A stretch of 64,000 bases of DNA, from contig NZ_JADNYP010000019.1 of NCBI RefSeq assembly GCF_015680705.1, positions 1 through 64,000 of the forward strand. The letters are read 5' to 3'. Positions 26,927-37,111 of the stretch are shown piece by piece. How positions within the stretch are numbered: position 1 is the stretch's first letter; the number at the start of each line of letters is the position of its first letter. This DNA is from Pseudomonas fulva (GTDB lineage Bacteria; Pseudomonadota; Gammaproteobacteria; Pseudomonadales; Pseudomonadaceae). Made by a program: the position numbers and the translations under genes. The notes below the pieces were generated by a model. The model searched no databases, had not been told where the DNA came from, and worked only from the letters and a program-made list of their open reading frames with translations.

Positions 26927-28213
26927 TCAGGCCCGTTCGCTGGTCACCTGGACATGCAGCGAACGCCCCGCCTTGAGCCCGAACAGGATCGCACTGAATG
27001 CCAACACGGCAAAGATCCAGCCAAGCGCCGACCAGCCGCCGGTAAGATCATGCACCAGGCCGACGGCGAACGGCCCCATCGAGGCCAGCGTGTAACCAAC
27101 GCCCTGAGCCATGCTCGACAGGTTGGACGCCACGTGGGCGTCTTTCGAGCGCAGCACGATGAGAGTCAGTGCCAGGGCAAAGCTGCCGCCCTGCCCCAGA
27201 CCGAGCAGCACCGCCCAGCCCCACAAGCCGCCCAGCGGCGCATAGAGGCAGCCGAACAGGCCAGCCAGGGTCACCAGCATGACCAGCACGATCGCCAGGC
27301 GCTGGTCCTTGCCGCGGCTGGCCAGCCACGGCACGCTGAGCGAGCTGAGCAGTTGCACCAGCACGGAACCGGACAGCACCAGCCCTGCCTGGGTAGCATC
27401 GAGGCCGCGGCCGATCAGGATCGAGGGCAGCCAGCCGAACACGATGTAGGCCAGCGACGACTGTGAACCCATGTACAAGGTCACCTGCCAGGCCAGCGGA
27501 TCACGCCACAAACCACGAACCCGATAGGCCACCCGATGAGTGCCGTGCCCCTCGCGCGCCTGGGGCAGCCAGACCAGCATCGCCAGCAGCGCCGGAAGCG
27601 CCCAGAAACCCAGCCCCAGCGCCCAGCTACCCGCGAAATGCTCGCTCAGCGGAACCGTGGCACCGGCGGCCAGCGCCGCGCCAAGGCACAGCGCCATGGT
27701 GTAGACACCGGTCAACGTGCCAGCGTGTCGGGGGAAGTCCCGCTTCACGATGCCTGGCAACAGCACACCGATCACGCCGATGCTCGCGCCAGCCAACAGG
27801 CTGCCCAGGAACACGCCACCGACGCCCAGGTTGCTGCGCAGCACGATGCCGAGCGCCAAGACCAGGAGAATGGCCAATACCACCCGCTCGCTGCCGAAGC
27901 GGCGGGCCAGTAGCGGCGCCAGCGGGGCGAACAGGCCCAGGCACAGCACCGGCAAGGTTGTCAGCAGGCCGGCCAGCGAGGCGCTCAGGCCCAGGTCCTC
28001 GGAGACTCGTGCCAGCACGGGGGCCATGCTCGACAACGCTGGACGCAGGTTGAGTGCCACCAGTACCAGGCCCAGCAGAAGCAGCCAGGGGCGCTTGGCC
28101 ATGCCGGCTGGCTCGGTGCTGGCCTGCTCGTGCGCTTCGGCATCGATAAGCAGCTCATCGACGTGCGCCTCGTGACGGGAGGCTGGTTTGCGTGTCTGGT
28201 CGTTCATGTTCAT
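26927..28213 (-). CDS. MFS transporter, CynX/NimT-like
   Basis: A 428-residue major-facilitator protein with twelve predicted membrane segments after a 40-residue polar N-terminal extension rich in acidic and histidine residues. The first-segment motif LVLVALNLRPALSSMAPVL and the absence of a long middle loop fit the cyanate/2-nitroimidazole (CynX/NimT) subgroup. It lies seven bases after a GntR-family regulator on the same strand, which probably controls it, and just before a GIY-YIG gene. Direction and substrate are not known. Confidence 0.85.
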   Translation of the reverse strand: MNMNDQTRKPASRHEAHVDELLIDAEAHEQASTEPAGMAKRPWLLLLGLVLVALNLRPALSSMAPVLARVSEDLGLSASLAGLLTTLPVLCLGLFAPLAPLLARRFGSERVVLAILLVLALGIVLRSNLGVGGVFLGSLLAGASIGVIGVLLPGIVKRDFPRHAGTLTGVYTMALCLGAALAAGATVPLSEHFAGSWALGLGFWALPALLAMLVWLPQAREGHGTHRVAYRVRGLWRDPLAWQVTLYMGSQSSLAYIVFGWLPSILIGRGLDATQAGLVLSGSVLVQLLSSLSVPWLASRGKDQRLAIVLVMLVTLAGLFGCLYAPLGGLWGWAVLLGLGQGGSFALALTLIVLRSKDAHVASNLSSMAQGVGYTLASMGPFAVGLVHDLTGGWSALGWIFAVLAFSAILFGLKAGRSLHVQVTSERA

Positions 28214-28220
28214 TTCTTCG

Positions 28221-28868
28221 TCAGGATTCGATCAAGGCTCGGCTCAGCGCCATGGCCCGCTCGGCATCGCGTTGTTCAATGGCTTCGAGGATTCGTCCGT
28301 GCAGGTCGAACACGGCCTGGCTACGCGGCAGCTGGCTCATGTTGTGCTGAAGGGTCACCGCCAGCACACTCGAGAAGTACCGGTACAGCTCGCTCAATGC
28401 CGGATTGTGCGCCGCATCCACGAGGCGCTGGTGAAAGGTGAGGTCGCAGCTGACGTACTCGTCGACGTTGCCATGGAAATGCCCCGAGCTCAGCTGCAAC
28501 GCCTTGCGCAACCCGTCCAGGTCCGCCTCGGTCCGGCGCAAGGCGGCCAGGCCTATGGCTTCGGCCTCGAGGATGTAGCGGGTTTCGCGTGCCTGCTCGA
28601 TCGTGCAGCGTGACAGGGCCTGGACTGTCTGTAACGGATCCTGAGCCATGCGCAGGTAGCTGCCATCACCCTGCCGCACTTCCACCAGCCCGCCAAATGC
28701 CAGCACGCGCATGGCTTCGCGGACCGTGTTACGGCTGATGCCCAGTTCCAGTGCCAGTTCAGGCTCGGTGGGCAAGCGTTGGCCAACCGTCCAGGTACCC
28801 GCGGCGATTCGCTCACGCAGCTGGTCCACGGCTTGTTCGACCAGCGAGCGTTTGATCAGGAGAGTCAT
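28221..28868 (-). CDS. GntR-family regulator, FadR subfamily
   Basis: A 215-residue transcription factor. An N-terminal winged helix-turn-helix (about 8-72: EQAVDQLRERI, RLPTEPELALELGISRNTVREAMRVLAFGGLVEVRQGDGSYL) is followed by an all-helical FCD ligand domain (about 85-210) with likely metal-binding residues in D-x3-H (CDLTFHQRLV) and an H near position 197 in FDLHGRILEAI. It is the first gene of an operon with the downstream MFS transporter, so it is probably its local regulator. The effector is unknown. Confidence 0.88.
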   Translation of the reverse strand: MTLLIKRSLVEQAVDQLRERIAAGTWTVGQRLPTEPELALELGISRNTVREAMRVLAFGGLVEVRQGDGSYLRMAQDPLQTVQALSRCTIEQARETRYILEAEAIGLAALRRTEADLDGLRKALQLSSGHFHGNVDEYVSCDLTFHQRLVDAAHNPALSELYRYFSSVLAVTLQHNMSQLPRSQAVFDLHGRILEAIEQRDAERAMALSRALIES

Positions 28869-28935
28869 GCTGACATCCAGTCATCGGATGAATTTGCCGC
28901 ACAGCGTAACTCGTGGCTGTCGGTGCCGGCAAGAC

Positions 28936-28969
28936 TTTGCCTCGACGCGATGGCGCGCGCCGAGGCAAA
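28936..28969 (-). terminator. Hairpin after hisC
   Basis: A 9-bp perfect stem, TTTGCCTCG (28936-28944) with CGAGGCAAA (28961-28969), ten bases beyond the hisC stop codon. It is likely the 3' end of the murA-his transcript; the T-tract on the minus strand is weak. Confidence 0.6.
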
Positions 28970-28978
28970 GGACGGCGG

Positions 28979-30025
28979 TCAGTGCAAAGCGTCGAGCAGC
29001 GCCTGATTCTGCTCTGGCGTGCCGATGGTGATGCGCAGGAACTGGGCGATCCGCTGTTGCTTGAAATGACGAACGATCACCCCCTGCTGGCGCAGGCGCG
29101 CAGCCAGTTCGGCCGCATCCTGGCGAGGATGCCGGGCGAAGATGAAGTTGGCTGCCGACGGCAGCACTTCGAAGCCACGTTCGAGCAACGCCTGCACCAG
29201 GCTCTCGCGGCTTTCGATCACCTTGCGGCGGGTCATGTCGAAGTAGGCATCGTCCTGGAAGGCTGCCGCTGCCCCGACGATCGCCATGCGGTCGAGCGGA
29301 TAGGAGTTGAAGCTGTTCTTGATGCGCTCCAGCGCTTCGATCAGGTCTGGCTGACCGACAGCCAGACCGACACGCAGACCGGCCAGCGAACGCGATTTCG
29401 ACAGCGTCTGGGTGACCAGGAGGTTGTCGTAGCGATCGACCAGGCTGATGGCGCTCTGCCCACCGAAGTCGATGTAGGCTTCGTCGACCACCACCACCGA
29501 ATCCCGGTTGGCCTGCAGCAGTCGCTCGATGTCCTCGAGCGGCAACAGCACGCCGGTGGGCGCGTTCGGGTTGGGGAAGATGATCCCTGCATTGCGCTTG
29601 CGATAATCGTCCACGCGGATGCGGAACTGCTCGTCCAGGGGCACCTGCTCGAAATCGATGCCGTACAGGCCACAGTAGACCGGATAGAAGCTGTAGCTGA
29701 TATCGGGGAACAGCAACGGCGCATCGTGCTGGAACAGGCCGTGGAAGATGTGCGCCAGCACTTCGTCCGAGCCATTGCCGACGAACACCTGTCGCGCCGC
29801 GATGCCGTAGTGCTCGGCCACGGCCTGCTTGAGCAGGTCGCCGTTGGGGTCCGGATACAGCCGCAGGGAGTCGCCCAGCTCGCCGCGCATGGCTTGCACT
29901 GCCTTGGGCGACGGCCCGTAGGGGTTTTCGTTGGTGTTGAGCTTGACCAGGCGCGACAGCTTGGGCTGCTCGCCCGGCACGTAGGGCACCAGGTCCTTGA
30001 CGAAGGGGCTCCAGAATCGACTCAT
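28979..30025 (-). CDS. hisC: Histidinol-phosphate aminotransferase
   Basis: PLP-dependent class II aminotransferase converting imidazole-acetol phosphate to histidinol phosphate. In the 348-residue protein the PLP lysine is K210 in TLSKSRSLAGLRVG, with NTNENPYGPSP near 30-40 and VVDEAYIDF near 180. I chose ATG 30025 since GAGGGG is eight bases upstream; the ATG two codons earlier overlaps the hisD stop codon. It is last in the murA-hisG-hisD-hisC series. Confidence 0.94.
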   Translation of the reverse strand: MSRFWSPFVKDLVPYVPGEQPKLSRLVKLNTNENPYGPSPKAVQAMRGELGDSLRLYPDPNGDLLKQAVAEHYGIAARQVFVGNGSDEVLAHIFHGLFQHDAPLLFPDISYSFYPVYCGLYGIDFEQVPLDEQFRIRVDDYRKRNAGIIFPNPNAPTGVLLPLEDIERLLQANRDSVVVVDEAYIDFGGQSAISLVDRYDNLLVTQTLSKSRSLAGLRVGLAVGQPDLIEALERIKNSFNSYPLDRMAIVGAAAAFQDDAYFDMTRRKVIESRESLVQALLERGFEVLPSAANFIFARHPRQDAAELAARLRQQGVIVRHFKQQRIAQFLRITIGTPEQNQALLDALH

Positions 30026-30027
30026 GT

Positions 30028-31350
30028 TCATTTCCCCTCTTCGCTACGGATACGGTATTCGGCACTGCGGGCGTGCGCCGTCAGCGATTCGCCACGGGCC
30101 AGCACCGAGGCGGTCTGCCCCAGCTCGGAGGCACCTTGCTCCGAGCAGAAGATGATCGACGAACGTTTCTGGAAGTCATAGACACCCAGCGGCGACGAGA
30201 ACCGCGCGGTGCCAGAGGTCGGCAGGACGTGGTTGGGGCCGGCGCAATAGTCGCCCAGCGCCTCGCTGGTGTGCCGCCCCATGAAGATCGCGCCGGCATG
30301 ACGGATCCGCGGCAGCCATGCCTGGGGATCGGCGACCGACAGCTCCAGGTGCTCGGGCGCGATGCGGTTGGCCACTTCGATGGCCTGCTGCATGTCGCGC
30401 ACCTGGATCAGGGCGCCGCGGCCATCGATCGACTTGCCGATGATCTCGGCCCGCTCCATGGTCGGCATCAGCTTGTCGATGCTGGCGGCGACACGGTCGA
30501 GAAAGGCGGCGTCCGGGCTGACCAGGATGGCCTGGGCGTCCTCGTCGTGCTCGGCCTGGGAGAACAGGTCCATGGCGATCCAGTCCGGATCGGTCTGGCC
30601 ATCGCAGACCACCAGGATCTCGGACGGACCGGCGATCATGTCGATACCGACCTGGCCGAACACGTGGCGCTTGGCAGTCGCCACATAGATGTTGCCGGGG
30701 CCGACGATCTTGTCCACCTGTGGCACGCTCTCGGTACCGTAGGCCAGCGCGGCGACGGCCTGGGCGCCACCGAGGGTGAAGACCCGATCGACGCCGGCGA
30801 TGCAGGCAGCGGCCAGCACCAGCTCGTTCACCTCACCGCGTGGGGTCGGCACGACCATGACCACCTCGCCCACTCCGGCCACCTTGGCGGGAATCGCGTT
30901 CATCAGCACGGACGATGGGTAAGAAGCCTTGCCACCCGGTACATACAGGCCGGCGCGGTCCAGTGGCGTGACCTTCTGGCCTAGCACGGTGCCATCGGCC
31001 TCGGTGTATTGCCAGGAATCCTGTTTCTGCCGTTCATGGTACATGCGCACGCGATCGGCGGCTTTTTCCAGGGCCTGGCGCTGCTCTGGCGTGATACGGC
31101 TCAGGGCCAGCTCGAGCCGCTCGCGGCCAAGGATCAGCTCGGCCATCGACTCGACCTGCAGGCCGTCGAAGCGCTGGGTGAACTCCACCAGCGCCGAGTC
31201 GCCTCGTTCGCGTACGGCCTTGATGATGTCCAGCACGCGCTGGTTGACCGTTTCGTCGGACACGCTTTCCCAGCTCAGCAGATGGTCCAGATGACGGGCG
31301 AAGTCCGGATCGGCGGCATTGAGACGGGCGATTGCAGTGGACACGGTCAT
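30028..31350 (-). CDS. hisD: Histidinol dehydrogenase
   Basis: Zinc- and NAD-dependent enzyme that makes the last two oxidations of histidine synthesis. The 440-residue length is typical. Recognisable segments include PGGKASYPSSVLMNAIPAKVAGV, the NAD-binding VDKIVGPGNIYVATAK, AGPSEILVV, SQAEHDEDAQAIL and the C-terminal metal-site region GPNHVLPTSGTARF. Its stop codon overlaps the first possible ATG of hisC, so the two genes are translationally close. Confidence 0.96.
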   Translation of the reverse strand: MTVSTAIARLNAADPDFARHLDHLLSWESVSDETVNQRVLDIIKAVRERGDSALVEFTQRFDGLQVESMAELILGRERLELALSRITPEQRQALEKAADRVRMYHERQKQDSWQYTEADGTVLGQKVTPLDRAGLYVPGGKASYPSSVLMNAIPAKVAGVGEVVMVVPTPRGEVNELVLAAACIAGVDRVFTLGGAQAVAALAYGTESVPQVDKIVGPGNIYVATAKRHVFGQVGIDMIAGPSEILVVCDGQTDPDWIAMDLFSQAEHDEDAQAILVSPDAAFLDRVAASIDKLMPTMERAEIIGKSIDGRGALIQVRDMQQAIEVANRIAPEHLELSVADPQAWLPRIRHAGAIFMGRHTSEALGDYCAGPNHVLPTSGTARFSSPLGVYDFQKRSSIIFCSEQGASELGQTASVLARGESLTAHARSAEYRIRSEEGK

Positions 31351-31448
31351 GACGAGGGCCTCGATTGTTGGCGAATGCTCAGGCGCCCTAGGCTACCAGT
31401 CCATCCGCGCGGGCACCCGAGAAAAAAGGCAATGACGCGGATGGACGG

Positions 31449-31469
31449 GCGCGACCGCGAAGGTCGCGC
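31449..31469 (-). other. Hairpin in the hisG-hisD gap
   Basis: GCGCGACC (31449-31456) and GGTCGCGC (31462-31469) form an 8-bp stem with a five-base loop just after hisG in a 126-base gap. There is no adjacent T-tract on the minus strand. It may adjust hisG versus hisDC levels or stabilise the mRNA. Confidence 0.45.
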
Positions 31470-31476
31470 ACGAAAG

Positions 31477-32112
31477 TCAGCCGCGATGTCGCGATTCCAC
31501 CGCTTGGCGCAGGGTATCGATCAGGCTCTGGATGCGGGCGTGCTGCATTTTCATGGAGGCCTTGTTCACCACCAGGCGCGAGCTGATGTGAGCGATGAGT
31601 TCCTGTGGTTCCAGGCCATTGGCGCGCAAGGTGTTGCCGGTATCGACCACGTCGATGATCTTGTCGGCCAGGCCGATCAGCGGTGCCAGTTCCATCGAGC
31701 CATACAGCTTGATGATGTCGACCTGACGACCCTGCTCGGCATAGTAGCGCTTGGCTACGTTGACGAACTTGGTGGCGACACGCAGACGTCCCTTGGGCTG
31801 TGGCGCGTCGACGGCACCGGCCGTCATCAGCTTGCAGCAGGCAATCTGCAGGTCCAGAGGCTCATACAGCCCCTGGCCGCCATACTCCATCAGCACGTCC
31901 TTGCCGGCCACGCCGAGGTCGGCCGCACCATGCTCGACATAGGTGGGCACGTCGGTGGCACGCACGATGAGCAAGCGCACGTCATCCTGGGTGGTGGGGA
32001 TGATCAGCTTGCGGCTCTTGTCCGGGTTCTCGGTAGGCACGATACCGGCTTCCGCCAGCAGCGGCAGGGTATCGTCGAGGATCCGGCCCTTGGATAGCGC
32101 GATGGTCAACAT
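31477..32112 (-). CDS. hisG: ATP phosphoribosyltransferase, short form
   Basis: First enzyme of histidine synthesis. The 211-residue protein lacks the C-terminal regulatory domain of long HisG and so must work with HisZ, which is encoded outside this window. Recognisable are LTIALSKGRILDDTLPLL at the start, DVPTYVEHGAADLGVAGKDVL in the middle and the PRPP-binding DIVDTGNTLRANGL-like stretch (VVDTGNTLRANGLEPQ). It is transcribed after murA. Confidence 0.95.
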   Translation of the reverse strand: MLTIALSKGRILDDTLPLLAEAGIVPTENPDKSRKLIIPTTQDDVRLLIVRATDVPTYVEHGAADLGVAGKDVLMEYGGQGLYEPLDLQIACCKLMTAGAVDAPQPKGRLRVATKFVNVAKRYYAEQGRQVDIIKLYGSMELAPLIGLADKIIDVVDTGNTLRANGLEPQELIAHISSRLVVNKASMKMQHARIQSLIDTLRQAVESRHRG

Positions 32113-32141
32113 GGAACGTCTGTCCTTAAGCAGCTATGGCC

Positions 32142-32160
32142 GGTCGGGCCCTGCCCGACC
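32142..32160 (-). other. Hairpin in the murA-hisG gap
   Basis: GGTCGGGC (32142-32149) and GCCCGACC (32153-32160) form an 8-bp stem with a three-base loop in the 131-base gap between murA and hisG. No T-tract follows on the minus strand. It could be a partial terminator or an mRNA stabiliser. Confidence 0.45.
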
Positions 32161-32243
32161 GCTTGGGGTTACGGCTGGCGCCTCCATGCGCCGGTCAGGG
32201 ACTGGCGCCGTGCGACGGGCGCTGCGCAACTTTCGTACGAAAC

Positions 32244-33509
<1,266 letters not shown>

Positions 33510-33531
33510 AGGAGTCTCGCCGCCAGTTGGC

Positions 33532-33771
33532 TCAGGTGCGCTCAGCCCAGGCTGCGCTGCTGAAAAATTTCATGGTTACCGCATGGATGCTGCCGTTGGC
33601 GATCCACGGATTCAGGTGCGCATAGATCGCCTGCTGGCGCTTGACCGGGCTCTGGCCGGCCAGTTCGTCGCTGATCACGTTCAACTGGAAGTTGCAGCCT
33701 TCGCCCTCAACTTCGACCCGGGTTCCCGGCAGTTTTTCTTCAAGGAAGCTCTTAACTTCTACGGCCTGCAT
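33532..33771 (-). CDS. ibaG: BolA-family protein IbaG
   Basis: A 79-residue BolA/IbaG-type protein, a small class usually acting with monothiol glutaredoxins in iron-sulfur handling or acid response. It begins MQAVEVKSFLEEKLPG, has the family segment VEGEGCNFQLNVISDELAGQSPVKRQQAIYAHL, and the conserved invariant-His region (SIHAVTMKFFS). ATG 33771 is chosen because longer in-frame starts run back through the terminator. Located between mlaB and murA as in many gamma-proteobacteria. Confidence 0.92.
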   Translation of the reverse strand: MQAVEVKSFLEEKLPGTRVEVEGEGCNFQLNVISDELAGQSPVKRQQAIYAHLNPWIANGSIHAVTMKFFSSAAWAERT

Positions 33772-33817
33772 GCTCAACCTCAATCGGCGCCCTGTGCGCG
33801 CGGGTCGGCCATCATAC

Positions 33818-33870
33818 AAAAAAGCCCCTCGCCTGCGAACCCCATGCAGAGGCTCGCTGACCGAGGGGCT
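33818..33870 (-). terminator. Intrinsic terminator after the mla operon
   Basis: On the minus strand, AGCCCCTCG (33870-33862) pairs with CGAGGGGCT (33831-33823), followed by six T. The 30-base loop is long. It separates mlaFEDCB from ibaG-murA-hisGDC, so the latter should have their own promoter or depend on read-through. Confidence 0.72.
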
Positions 33871-33887
33871 GCCCTGGCTGGCAAGCA

Positions 33888-34190
33888 TCAGCTGGCCAGC
33901 ACCTGCGTCAGGTCATAGACCTCGGCGATTTCCCGCATGTCGTGCGGCATGCCCTGCAGCGTGCAGGCCTTGCCTGCCGCCTGCGCGTCGCGCATGAACC
34001 CCAGTAGCAGTGCCAGGCCGACACTGGTGGAATGCTCGACCGCCGAGCAATCCAGCACCAGGCGCGGCTCCCGACAGGCAGCGATCAGCGCCTGGCCGGC
34101 CTTGCGCAGCCGCGGCCCACTACGGTAGTCCAGCACTCCGGTCAGACGCAGCACGCCCGGTTCGACCATGCTTACGCCGGTTTCGCTCAT
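33888..34190 (-). CDS. mlaB: STAS-domain protein MlaB
   Basis: Cytoplasmic STAS-domain subunit of the MlaFEDB phospholipid transporter. The 100-residue protein has the STAS core VLRLTGVLDYRSGPRLRKAG, LVLDCSAVEHSTSVGLALLLGFMRDA (with the conserved D/S/T region) and a C-terminal helix. The start overlaps the mlaC stop by four bases, implying coupled translation. It is the last gene before a terminator. Confidence 0.9.
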   Translation of the reverse strand: MSETGVSMVEPGVLRLTGVLDYRSGPRLRKAGQALIAACREPRLVLDCSAVEHSTSVGLALLLGFMRDAQAAGKACTLQGMPHDMREIAEVYDLTQVLAS

Positions 34191-34840
34191 TGCACGGCCT
34201 TGTCGGGCGATTGCTCGGCGGCCTGCTTGGCCTTGGCCACTTCGCCGGCCCAGCTGTCGATGGTCTTGTCCAGGTCGTTGCCGTTGCGCTGCATGGCATC
34301 GGCGAACTGATCGCGGAACAGCTTGCCGATGTTGATGCCATTGACGATGACATTGCGCACCTTCCACTCGCCGCCGATCTTCTCCAACGTGTAGGAAACC
34401 GGATAGACGGCGCCGTTGTTGCCCGTCACCTTCATGCCGACGCTGGTCCGCTGGCCGCTTTCATCCTTGGCCGGATCGACCTTGATGCCCTGGTTGTCGT
34501 ACTCGAGCAGGGCATTGCCATAGAACTGCATCAGGCTGCGCTTGAAGTTTTCCTGAAAGCGCTGCATCTGCTGCGCGCTGGCCTTGCGCGAATACTTGAC
34601 GGTCATGATGCTCTTGGAGATGCCGTCGGCATCGACCACTGGTCCGAGAATCTGGTTGAGCGAGTTGTAGAACGCTTCGCGGTCGTTGCGGTAGGTTTCT
34701 CGGTTGGCCTGCAAGTCCGCCAGCAGCTTGTCGGTGGTGCCCTGGATCACCTCGTGGGCCGACTGCCCGGGAGCTGCGCTCGCCAGCATCGGTAGGGCCG
34801 CCAGCAGCACCAGCAGGCCACGTCGCAATATAGAGATCAT
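34187..34840 (-). CDS. mlaC: Periplasmic phospholipid-binding protein MlaC
   Basis: Soluble lipid shuttle between the outer-membrane MlaA complex and the inner-membrane MlaFEDB transporter. The 217-residue protein has a signal peptide (about 1-22, LVLLAALPMLASA) and the Ttg2D/MlaC fold (VKYSRKASAQQMQRFQENFKRSLMQFYGNAL; GGEWKVRNVIVNGINIG). It is between mlaD (9-base gap) and mlaB. In pseudomonads this operon is also called ttg2. Confidence 0.93.
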   Translation of the reverse strand: MISILRRGLLVLLAALPMLASAAPGQSAHEVIQGTTDKLLADLQANRETYRNDREAFYNSLNQILGPVVDADGISKSIMTVKYSRKASAQQMQRFQENFKRSLMQFYGNALLEYDNQGIKVDPAKDESGQRTSVGMKVTGNNGAVYPVSYTLEKIGGEWKVRNVIVNGINIGKLFRDQFADAMQRNGNDLDKTIDSWAGEVAKAKQAAEQSPDKAVQ

Positions 34841-34849
34841 GAAAACTCC

Positions 34850-35317
34850 TTATTTAGCTTCTTTGCCAACGGAATTGAGCAAAAACTTGCCGATCAGGTC
34901 CTCGAGCACCAGCGACGACTGGGTGTCATGGATGGTCCCACCGTCCTTGAGCACGCTGTCCTCGCCACCGACGCTGATGCCGATGTACTTCTCGCCCAGT
35001 AGCCCGGCGGTCAGGATCGATGCGGTGGAGTCGGTCGGCAGGTTGTCGACGTTGCGATCCAGCTGCAGCGTTACCCGACCGGTGAACGAATCACGGTCCA
35101 GGTCGATGGCGGTGACCTTGCCGATGGTCACGCCCGCCATGGTCACCTTGGCTCTGACAGTCAATCCGGCGATATTGTCGAAGTAGGCATAAACTTTGTA
35201 GGTTTCGCTGCTCGGGCTGGCGGACAGGCCGCTGACGCGCAGGGCCAGCAGCAGCAGCGCCAGGATACCGGCCAGAAGGAACAGGCCGACACCGATTTCC
35301 AGGGTGCGGTTTTGCAT
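34850..35317 (-). CDS. mlaD: MCE-domain protein MlaD
   Basis: Inner-membrane-anchored MCE protein forming the hexameric ring of the Mla transporter. The 155-residue protein has one N-terminal membrane helix (about 8-27, VGLFLLAGILALLLLAL) followed by a single MCE domain (about 38-118, with VYAYFDNIAGLTVRAKVTMAGV). The stop of mlaE abuts its start codon. Confidence 0.93.
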   Translation of the reverse strand: MQNRTLEIGVGLFLLAGILALLLLALRVSGLSASPSSETYKVYAYFDNIAGLTVRAKVTMAGVTIGKVTAIDLDRDSFTGRVTLQLDRNVDNLPTDSTASILTAGLLGEKYIGISVGGEDSVLKDGGTIHDTQSSLVLEDLIGKFLLNSVGKEAK

Positions 35318-36114
35318 CAGAAATCTCCAAACATCAAGGCGGTCAGAATGAAGTCCAGTCCCAGGACTGCCAGGGAGGCATAGACCACGGTCCTGGTAGT
35401 GGCACGGCTGATCCCTTCGGAAGTGGGTTCGCAGTCATAGCCCTGGAACACGGCGATCCAGGTGACCACGAAGGCGAACACCAGGCTTTTCACCAGACCG
35501 TTGAGAACATCGTCGGTAAAGGAAACACTGTTCTGCATGTTGGACCAGAAGGAGCCCTCGTAGACTCCCAGCCAATCCACCGCGACCCAGGAGCCGCCCC
35601 AGATGCCGACGACACTGAAGATCAGCGCCAGCAGGGGCAGCGAGATGAAGCCGGCCCACAGCCGCGGGGCGACGATGTACTTGAGCGGGTCGACACCGAT
35701 CATCTCCAGGCTCGACAGCTGCTCGGTGGATTTCATGTTGCCGATCTCGGCGGTCAGCGCCGACCCTGCGCGCCCGGCGAACAGCAGCGCGGTGACCACC
35801 GGCCCCAGCTCGCGCAGCAGGGTCAGGGCGATCATCTGGCCGACGGCCTGCTCCGAGCCGTACTTGGTCAGGATGCTGTAGCCCTGCAGCGACAGCACCA
35901 TGCCGATGAACAAGCCGGACACGACGATGATCGCCAGCGACAGCACGCCGACCGAATAGAGCTGACGCACCAGCAGCTGGAAGCCGCCGCCGATGCCGCC
36001 GCGGCCGATCAGGGCATGCCCCAGGAACAGGCACGAGCGCCCCAGCACCGCGACGATATCGATGGCCGAGCGGCCGAACAGACGAATACGTTCGAGCAAG
36101 GATCTTCTACGCAT
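35317..36114 (-). CDS. mlaE: Lipid-transport permease MlaE
   Basis: Integral permease of the MlaFEDB complex (DUF140/YrbE family). The 265-residue protein has five to six hydrophobic segments, the conserved RELGPVVTALLFAGRAGSALTAEIGNMKSTEQ loop, and a C-terminal pair of helices. The ATG overlaps the mlaF stop codon (TGATG); an upstream TTG is one codon longer. It is followed directly by mlaD. Confidence 0.94.
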   Translation of the reverse strand: MRRRSLLERIRLFGRSAIDIVAVLGRSCLFLGHALIGRGGIGGGFQLLVRQLYSVGVLSLAIIVVSGLFIGMVLSLQGYSILTKYGSEQAVGQMIALTLLRELGPVVTALLFAGRAGSALTAEIGNMKSTEQLSSLEMIGVDPLKYIVAPRLWAGFISLPLLALIFSVVGIWGGSWVAVDWLGVYEGSFWSNMQNSVSFTDDVLNGLVKSLVFAFVVTWIAVFQGYDCEPTSEGISRATTRTVVYASLAVLGLDFILTALMFGDF

Positions 36115-36923
36115 CAACGCGCCCCCAGCAAGTCGGCGCGGTAGTCGGGCGCAGGAAAATGGAATGGCACGGGGCCGTCGGGGTCGCCCTTCATGAACTG
36201 GCGGATACGTGGATTGTCCGAACCCATCAGCTCCTGCGGCGTACCCTGGCCCAGCACCTGGCCGTCGCCGACCACATAGATGTAGTCGGCGATGCTGGCG
36301 GTTTCGGCCAGGTCATGCGAGACCACGATGCTGGTGATGCCCAGGGCGTCGTTGAGCAGGCGGATCAGCCGCACCAGCACGCCCATGGCGATCGGGTCCT
36401 GGCCGACGAAAGGCTCGTCATACATGAGGATCTGCGGATCCAGGGCGATCGCCCGAGCCAGCGCCACGCGCCGCTTCATGCCGCCGGAGAGCTCGTCCGG
36501 CATCAGTTCGATGGCGCCGCGCAGGCCCACGGCCTGCAGTTTCATGAGCACGATGTCACGGATCATCTCGTCGCACAGCTCGGTATGCACGCGCAGCGGG
36601 AAGGCGACATTCTCGAAGACATCGAGGTCGGTGAACAGTGCCCCGCTCTGGAACAGCACGCCCATCTGCTTGCGCGCATCGAACAGGTCGCCACGCGACA
36701 GCGACGGCAGGTTCTGCCCGCCGACCCAGACTTCGCCACTGGCAGGCCGCAACTGCGCGCCCATCAGGCGCAGCAGCGTGGTCTTGCCGCACCCGGACGG
36801 CCCCATGATGCCAGTGACCTTGCCGCGTGGGATCCTGATGTCGACATCGTTGAAAATGCTGCGCGAACCGCGCTTGAAGGTGACGCCCTTCAACTCGACC
36901 GCGTACTCGCTATCCACACTCAT
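36114..36923 (-). CDS. mlaF: ABC ATPase MlaF
   Basis: ATPase subunit driving phospholipid transport by the Mla complex. In the 269-residue protein Walker A is GPSGCGKTT (about 42-50), the signature is LSGGMKRRVALARA, Walker B is ILMYDEPF and the switch His is in VVSHDLAETASIADYIYV. First gene of mlaFEDCB, divergent from kdsD, with a likely promoter at 37009-37037. Confidence 0.95.
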   Translation of the reverse strand: MSVDSEYAVELKGVTFKRGSRSIFNDVDIRIPRGKVTGIMGPSGCGKTTLLRLMGAQLRPASGEVWVGGQNLPSLSRGDLFDARKQMGVLFQSGALFTDLDVFENVAFPLRVHTELCDEMIRDIVLMKLQAVGLRGAIELMPDELSGGMKRRVALARAIALDPQILMYDEPFVGQDPIAMGVLVRLIRLLNDALGITSIVVSHDLAETASIADYIYVVGDGQVLGQGTPQELMGSDNPRIRQFMKGDPDGPVPFHFPAPDYRADLLGAR

Positions 36924-37008
36924 CTAGACTCCTTGCGATACGACTCGTCAGTTGGACGTCCGCCTTCATCATGAAGGCACACCCCTGGAACGGGCCGAAC
37001 AGCGGCGA

Positions 37009-37037
37009 ACTATAGCATCGCGGGCAGTCCCGCCCAA
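37009..37037 (-). promoter_or_regulatory. Candidate sigma70 promoter of the mla operon
   Basis: Minus strand: -35-like TTGGGC (37037-37032), 17-base spacer, -10 TATAGT (37014-37009, 5/6 to consensus). The -35 is weak (3/6), so this is a candidate only. It is 86 bases ahead of mlaF. Confidence 0.45.
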
Positions 37038-37111
37038 GCTGCGAGCGGTCTGCCCCGGCCTGGCGAAGCCGTTCGGGACAATCATCAGGTGAGGCTTTCG
37101 CGCTTACCCGT

